Positions 57,976-64,000 of a stretch of DNA of 64,000 nucleotides are shown here, in pieces. The notes under the pieces are model-generated. The model saw only the letters and a list, made by a program, of their open reading frames with translations, ran no database searches and had not been told where the DNA came from. Numbering within the stretch: position 1 is the stretch's first letter; every line of letters starts with the position of its first letter. Source of the stretch: Ampullaceana balthica (taxonomy: Eukaryota; Mollusca; Gastropoda; Lymnaeidae); NCBI GenBank assembly GCA_944989445.1, contig CALYLW010001391.1:1-64000 (forward strand), read 5' to 3'. Position numbers and translations under genes: made by a program.

Positions 57976-58955
57976 AAGGTCAACTTTACTTAATTTACTA
58001 GTAAATAATTTAATTTCAAATGATAATAGATAGTGACAGCGAATAATGAAATGTAAAAGGTATCATCGTTACTATACAACAATTTCATATCCCCCACCCC
58101 CATCATTATTATTTATTTCTGCGATAGCTTGTATAATTTACGGTGAAGATTTACTTAAGTAAATGACAAAGTCATAAAACATCTCGTACACAGACAAATG
58201 GTAGCCGACTCCAGATATCAACCGTTACATTATTTTTCCTCCCTCTTCACCCCTCACTTCCCTGAAATGTTCTGAAAAAACGTATTACTGTTATTATTAT
58301 TATTACCATCATTATTTGTATTTAAACATATTTAATAGGCGGGTAAATGGTGTAAATCGTGTGCATTTAGCTTTGTTTTGTCTATGACCTTCCACCGTGA
58401 CATGTCTTTCCATGTTACAATAAATCTCCTAATGACGTCCGCCTGCTGTCTGACCCGTGATACCGTGAGCCGACACAAAATTTTAAACTCCGTCCATGAC
58501 GAGTTGACCAGTTGACCTCACTGTCCCACCGTGTTGTCTCTAACGTTCAAGTCACGACTCCTCCAAGTTTATGTTTGGACAAAAAAAGGGGGGGGGGATC
58601 TTTCCAATTTTCCATACTGGCTCTGGTATTGGAAGCTGGGGAGGGGGGTGGCTGAATATACCTGGATGAGGATTTTTTGGAACGTGCCGACATAGTATTT
58701 TCAATTTTCATCCTTATTTGAGATCTCTCTTAGCGTGTCTACGCTTAGCATAAACTTATGACCTAGAAAAGGTTGTTTCCCTTTTTAATATTTTTTTAAT
58801 GGTTCGTTTTCTATTGGGTGTGTTTGTACAAATCACCACTGTTTATACAAATCACCACTGTTTGTACAAATCACCACTAATCAAATTTTATGATTTGGAT
58901 ATTGTTCCTTTTAACTATTTTTTTTTAAAAATCAGTTTCTCTTTATCCCCCTCCC
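57976..58955. other. No recognisable gene
   Basis: Contains a ~19-bp triple repeat, ACAAATCACCACTGTTT, at 58827-58880. No supported gene. Confidence 0.45.
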
Positions 58956-58958
58956 TTT

Positions 58959-59484
58959 TTAAATCCCTTATATTAACTTCACCGCCGTCTCTGTCTCTCT
59001 GTCTTGGGCGGGCAACGCGGAAAAACAGAAGTAAAAAATGACCCACTTCCTGTCATGCCATCGAGCTGAAATTTGGCACACAAACCTGTGTCACCTAGCA
59101 ATGCATCGTATCAAAATTTCAGATCGATCGAACGTACAGTTATTAAATTAATGCATTTTTAGTTTATCTATATAAACTATATGTAGCGGTCGCTATCGTT
59201 TATATTTTACGGGTCACTTGACTTCACCCCAGCCACAGGTGAACACAGCTCGTGTTTTAACCAGGGATACCGGCGTGCTTTTGTTTACATTTTGCGTGTC
59301 ACGCTGAGCTCGGTCCAGCGATCGGTGACAAGACCTTTCCACTCTCGGGTTAAAAGCAAAGGGGAGTTAAGACAGATTCAGTCTGTAAATATTTGTCGCG
59401 TTTGAACATAATCAATACTTTTATTTATGTCTCATATATAAGGGATTTATAGTCAAAAACTTTGTTTTTACGGGTTTGTTTTAT
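58959..59484 (-). mobile_element. Family A element, full-length
   Basis: Starts TTAAATCCCTTATATTAACT and ends AAGGGATTTATAGTCAAAAA, the stem-loop, then ACGGGTTTGTTTTATT. First member of the pile at 58959-62585. Confidence 0.92.
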
Positions 59485-59544
59485 TAAATCCCTTATATTA
59501 ATTTCACCGCCGTCTCATGGGCCCGCGGAAAAACAAAAGTAAAT
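59485..59544 (-). mobile_element. Family A tail fragment
   Basis: AAATCCCTTATATTAATTTC to GCGGAAAAACAAAAGTAA, then replaced by the next + copy. Confidence 0.85.
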
Positions 59545-60100
59545 AAAACAAACCCGTAAAAACAAAGTTTTTGACTATAAATCCCTTATATATGAGACAT
59601 AACTAACAGTATTGATTATTTTCAAACATTTACAGACTGAATCTGTCTTAACTCAACTTTGCATCATAACCCTAGTGGGGGGAGGGGTGGGTGGGGGGGG
59701 AGAGGGGAAAAGTCTGGTCACCGATTCGCTTGACCGAGCTCAGAGTGACACGTAAAATGTAAACAAAAGCGCCCGTCGCTTCGTTGGGTCGCCTCAATGC
59801 GTCAGCTCAAAATTTCACGTGGGCAAAAAAACAATAACAGACCGTGAATTTAAATTACATACCTCATATAAGGATAAACTAAAAATGCATTAATTTAATT
59901 ACGGTACGTTCGATCGATCTGAAATTTTGATACGATGCATTGTTAGGTTAGACGGGTCCGTGTGCCAAATTTCAGTTCGATCGGATCACTGGGAAGTGGG
60001 TCATTTTCGACTTTTGTTTTTCCGCCCGCCGAGCCCATGAGAGAGATGATGAGAGAGAGACAGACAGAGACGGCCGCGAAGTTAATATAAGGGATTTAAT
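59545..60100 (+). mobile_element. Family A element, full-length, head-to-tail copy 1
   Basis: Complete from AAAACAAACCCGTAAAAACA to AATATAAGGGATTTAAT. Very similar to the next copy, including GGTCACCGATTCGCTTGACC and the GATGAGAGAGAGACAGACAG purine tract. Confidence 0.93.
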
Positions 60101-60645
60101 AAAACAAACCCGTAAAAACAAAGTTTTTGACTATAAATCCCTTATATATGAGACATAACTAACAGTATTGATTATTTTCAAACATTTACAGACTGAATCT
60201 GTCTTAACACAAGTTTGCTTCATAACCCTAGGGGGGAGGGGTGGGTGGGAGGGGGAGAGGGGAAAAGTCTGGTCACCGATTCGCTTGACCGAGCTCAGAG
60301 TGACACGTAAAATGTAAACAAAAGCGCACCGTCGTTTCGTTGGGTCGCCTCAATGCTCAAACTTTCACGTGGCAAAAAAACAATAACAAATCGTGAATTT
60401 AAATTACATACCTCATATAAGGATAAACTAAAAATGCATTAATTTAATTACGGTACGTTCGATCGATCTGAAATTTTGATACGATGCATTGTTAGGTAAG
60501 ACGGGTCCGTGTGCCAAATTTCAGTTCGATCGGATCATTGGAAGTGGGTCATTTTCGACTTTTGTTTTTCCGCCCGCCGAGCCCATGAGATGATGAGAGA
60601 GAGACAGACAGAGAGACGGCGCGAAGTTAATATAAGGGATTTAAA
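60101..60645 (+). mobile_element. Family A element, full-length, head-to-tail copy 2
   Basis: Joins copy 1 without any spacer (GGGATTTAAT|AAAACAAACC). Small indels against copy 1 indicate a recent tandem duplication. Confidence 0.93.
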
Positions 60646-60998
60646 AATGACCCTCTTCCCGTCATGTTATCGAGCTGAAATTTGGCACACGGACCCGTGT
60701 CACCTAACAATGCATCGTATCGCTATTGTTTACATTTTACGGGTCACTTGACTTCACCACAGGCTTCGGTGAACACATCTCGTGTTTTAACCAGTTAAAC
60801 CACCTGGAGTTGAGTTAACGCGTTGACGTCACCCGTCCATGTCAACACCCCCTGCCCCTAGTTTTAAAGCCAGGGGAGATAATTTCGGTTTCGGTCTGTA
60901 AATGTTTGCCGCTTTTGCACATAATCAATACTTTTAGTTATGTCTCATATATAAGGGATTTATAGTCAAAAACTTTGTTTTTACGGGTTTATTTTATT
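60646..60998 (-). mobile_element. Family A element, 5'-truncated and internally deleted
   Basis: Begins at AAATGACCCTCTTCCCGTCA, about 90 bp inside the element, and lacks the core between ATGCATCGTATC and GCTATTGTTTAC (about 100 bp). It ends normally with the stem-loop. Confidence 0.88.
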
Positions 60999-61095
60999 AA
61001 ATCCCTTAAATTAACTTCACCGCCGTCTCTGTCTCTCTGTCGTGATCTCTGGCTCTCTCTCTCTGTCTTGGGCGGGCGGAAAAACAAAAGTAAAT
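60999..61095 (-). mobile_element. Family A tail fragment
   Basis: AAATCCCTTAAATTAACTTC through GGGCGGGCGGAAAAACAAAA, then runs into the long inverted repeat. Confidence 0.85.
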
Positions 61096-61434
61096 AAATA
61101 AAGGTAAAAAAATGATTTTTAAAAACCACGTTTTTACAAGCGGACTAAAAAGAAGAAAATAATTTAAAACTTGTAAGTTCAAGTACTTTCATTTAATATG
61201 ACTAAAAACGTTGGGCGGGCGCTTATGAGGTTTAACATATGCTGCTCACTCATACTCTTACTTATAGATCTCTCTTTTGCCTTCTAAATTAGAAATCTTT
61301 AATTTTTATACCAAACACCCGCCCCACGTTTTTAGTCATATTAAATCAAAGTACTTGAACTTACAAGTTTTAAATTATTTTCTTCTTTTTAGTCCGCTTG
61401 TAAAAACGTCGTTTTAAAAAATCATTTTTTTACC
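61096..61434. repeat. Long inverted repeat, arms about 125 bp
   Basis: Left arm 61096-61220, right arm 61307-61434. They share AAGCGGACTAAAAAGAAGAA, AACTTGTAAGTTCAAGTACT and ATATGACTAAAAACGT with only a few mismatches, around a loop of ~85 bp. A third, decayed copy of the arm is at 61447-61545. The arm ends carry the GGGCGGGCG block of family A2. Confidence 0.92.
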
Positions 61435-61539
61435 TTTATTTATTTTATTCTTTTTAGTCCACTAATAAAAACTTGGTTTTTAACAATATTTTTTTACCTC
61501 TATTTATTTTACCAAATACCTCACAAGCGCCCGCCCAAC

Positions 61540-61822
61540 GTTTTAAAAAGATTGTGATGCGGTCACGGGGGGAACTCACGCATGTCAACAAAAGCCGACG
61601 GTACAGATGCTAATATATAGACTATAGATAAAATAAAAAGTTCAATAATTTAATAACGGTACATTCGATCGATCTGAAATTTTAATACAATGCATTGTCA
61701 TCCAAGATCTGTGGTAAAATTTTCAGATCTCTAGGACCATCAGAAGTGGTTCAATTTTACGTTGGCAGATTTGAAAAAATCTTGGACAAACAAACAATGC
61801 CCAACGAAAGCGAGTTAATAAA
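61540..61822 (+). mobile_element. Family A element, subfamily A2
   Basis: Starts at the CCCAACGTTTT block. It contains GATCGATCTGAAATTTTAAT, CATCCAAGATCTGTGG and CTAGGACCATCAGAAGTGG, and ends AAAGCGAGTTAATAAAAACG. The mirror copy is 20008-20268. Confidence 0.8.
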
Positions 61823-61836
61823 AACGTGGTAATAAG

Positions 61837-62349
61837 AAAAACCCGTAAAAAACCAAGTTTTTGACTATAAATCCTTTATGTACGAGAAGTAATTAAAAGA
61901 ATGTTCATTATAATACGCAGCGCCAGACCATCCAGAAATACAAAATTGCAGTTGTGTCGTAAACCATGTTTAATATAATGCGCACCGATCAGGAATATGT
62001 TTATAAAAAGAGCTGTCAATAAAATACGCACCTTATTGCGCGACAGAAAGGTTGTTCAATATAATACGCACCGCGACGCTCTATCTCAAAAAATAGCATG
62101 ATACATAGGAATAAATAAAATAATCTAAAAAATCAATAATTTAATTACGGTACATGCGATCGATCAGAAATTTTGATACATTGTTTTTATCATTGGTACG
62201 AAACTGCCTGCAAAATTTCAGCTCGCTATCTTGCGAACAAGTGGGTTAAAAATCGATCAAAAGTTTTGGCGACAACGTCGGTCGGTTGGTCGGTCGGTCG
62301 GTCGGTCGGTCGGTCGGCCGCAGACACCACGAGTTAATATAAAGGATTT
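61837..62349 (+). mobile_element. Family A element, subfamily A3
   Basis: Starts AAAACCCGTAAAAAACCAAG and ends GAGTTAATATAAAGGATTTA. The middle has several AATATAATACGCACC units, and a GGTC tetranucleotide run (62277-62325) lies near the tail. Related to 17682-18172. Confidence 0.85.
62277..62325. repeat. (GGTC)n short tandem repeat
   Basis: About ten GGTC/CGGT units in the purine/pyrimidine-variable region of the A3 element. Confidence 0.9.
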
Positions 62350-62585
62350 AAAAATGACCCACTTCCTGTAAAGCCATCGAGCTGAAATTTGGCACACGGA
62401 CCCGTGTCACCTAACAATGCATTGTATCAAAATTTCAGATCGATCGAACGTACCGTAATTAAATTAATGCATTTTTAGTTTATCTATATAAAACTATATG
62501 TAGAAGTTGCTATTGTTTACATTTTACGGGTCACTTGACTTCACGCCAGCCATCGGTGAACACATTTCGTGTTTTAACCAGGTTG
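62350..62585 (-). mobile_element. Family A element, truncated at both sides
   Basis: Begins AAAATGACCCACTTCCTGTA at the same internal point as the copy at 60646. It contains GATCGATCGAACGTACCGTA and GGGTCACTTGACTTCACG, and stops near 62585. Confidence 0.85.
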
Positions 62586-63539
62586 AATTGACATAGATAA
62601 GATAAGGAAGATAGAAATACTTCGTTGAAAGAACAACTCCTTTAAAAATAATATATATAGATATAGTGAAGTAATTGTGTAATATTATTGTTATTTTTTT
62701 TAAAGTTATTGGCTGTTGAAATTTGACTCCAGTGAAATGTTGTTACATTTCTTACACTCACTACATCCCCTCTCCATTCTGGAATCAATTGTCTAAGTCA
62801 GTCAGTAACGATACTAAGAGGTTTTTTTTGGAGTACATTGTCCAGGGAAAGTGTAACAAGATAGGATGGTCCCCCTCGGCTGGCATGTTTTTATGAAGAA
62901 AAGGGGGAGGGAAATTTTCAGCTTTTCAATTATTTATTTTTTTTTCATCTAGAGGGCAGCCTAATTCTTGTCCAAACCCGGTGGCTTATACTTCTATATT
63001 CGCCATGTGTTTGTAATGATTTTCAAATAGCAAAGTTTGTAAAACCACATTGCGTGTAATTGTGTTGACATAATTTAATCATCTTGTAATAATGACCAAA
63101 AAGTTGGTTAAAACACACACCTCACAACCTTCCATTCCTTCCTCCCCCCCCCACACCAATTTTTTACCCCAGTGGTATCAACATTTGCCAAACATTGTCA
63201 GCCTCCCAGACTTTACACAAGTCAATCAAGTAACCCAGACTATAAAAAATAAATGTTGATCCTTATATGATAATAAAAATAAACAAAACTTTTCTTGGTC
63301 TTCTGTAGCTCCCACCACCACCCCTTGGCAAAACTGCTTTTTCCACATTCAAAATTATTAGCACCCCCTTGATAACCATATTATTTTAACCATATGACAT
63401 TCAACAATTTTTTTTAAAGCCATCTTTGCAAGGCAGAGTTCTTTTGCAGTTTTTAACTGTTATTTAACTTATTCATTTCATTGACTTAAACTGCCAGGAC
63501 AGGAAGTTGGTCTCTGGAGCTGAAACTAGTATCAATATA
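62586..63539. other. No recognisable gene
   Basis: AT-rich with C-runs near 63150. No supported gene. Confidence 0.4.
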
Positions 63540-63547
63540 GTCTAAAG

Positions 63548-63821
63548 CAGTGCTACTCGAAGTGCTGGTCCGTGTCATCTGCCGCCGGTCCACAGAAGTT
63601 ATCAAGAAAGGATTGAAAAATATAATTATAATCCTCCATTTGCAAAGATTAATACTAACACTATAGAATATGTCAATTTTTCAGCGATGCAATGAAAGAA
63701 ATAAAATAAAATTAATTTACATTTCGCTACCACGTTAGTACAGGTAAAATAGTGCACCTGTCCCTGGGGCAATGGAAAAATTCCTGCCGGTCGGCCATAC
63801 TAAAAATTTTGATAAGCACAG
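63548..63821. mobile_element. hAT MITE with perfect 8-bp duplication
   Basis: Left end CAGTGCTACTCGAAGTGCTG, right end TTTGATAAGCACAG. The duplication GTCTAAAG is perfect (63540-63547, 63822-63829). Inside are GCCGGTCCACAG and CTGCCGGTCGGCC sub-ends. Confidence 0.88.
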
Positions 63822-64000
63822 GTCTAAAGATTACAACTTTTATTTTTAAAATGACTTTAAAGAAACTGTATGAAAAAGACTGAGTACATTATATGATGTG
63901 CTGACCTAAACAAAGGGAAACCATGACAAAGATAATCAACCCTATTTCAGTTTTTCTTGAAAAAAAGATTTACTGGCACGTGTTGTAACTGTGCTGTCAT

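Overview
This is a window of animal nuclear DNA. There are no operons or bacterial gene signals. I see spliced exons with GT/AG borders, tRNA-derived SINEs, many hAT and pogo/mariner-type DNA transposons, AT and CAA microsatellites and at least eight minisatellites. The general character (AT-rich, crowded with short DNA transposons and long tandem arrays) fits a marine invertebrate, most likely a mollusc and perhaps a gastropod, but nothing here proves the species.

Layout. 1-8.5 kb: old repeat copies, a tRNA-like SINE, a broken Gypsy integrase, a broken hAT transposase of the DUF4371/ZMYM1-like type, long AT and CAA tracts, and the RNase-H/zinc-knuckle tail of a non-LTR retrotransposon. 8.5-14.1 kb: a transposon nest at least four levels deep, with two perfect 8-bp target-site duplications. 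14.2-19.5 kb: a second nest, where a 4.5-kb hAT element sits inside the transposase of another hAT. 20-22.4 kb: more dispersed repeats and a direct duplication of a 0.45-0.5 kb GC-rich unit. 22.7-25.9 kb: five phase-compatible exons of an unrecognised protein gene on the + strand, followed by a very uniform 28-bp minisatellite. 27.5-28.7 kb: another hAT with a perfect 8-bp duplication. 28.7-36.8 kb: mostly non-coding, with MITEs and a 33-bp minisatellite. 36.8-44.3 kb: three minisatellites in a row (27, 13 and 29 bp units), of which the 4.6-kb 27-bp array gives long spurious reading frames. 44.3-50.4 kb: little beyond repeats. 50.4-51.2 kb: a GC-rich first coding exon of an unrecognised gene. 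52.6-54.3 kb: a TAA-flanked transposon with two small unknown ORFs. 54.3-58.9 kb: sparse, with a hAT MITE and a SINE. 59-62.6 kb: an almost continuous pile of about nine copies of one repeat family, here called family A. 63.5-63.8 kb: a last hAT MITE.

The most interesting thread is family A, about 500 bp, with roughly 20 full or partial copies in both orientations. It has short inverted repeats (AAATCCCTTATAT), one of them offset from the end by a stem-loop, and it occurs in head-to-tail arrays. This resembles non-autonomous Helentron (rolling-circle) elements; that assignment is inference. Only two stretches look like host protein-coding genes (22.7-25.9 kb and 50.4-51.2 kb). I could not name either, and the first has an in-frame stop that may be a mutation or an assembly error.
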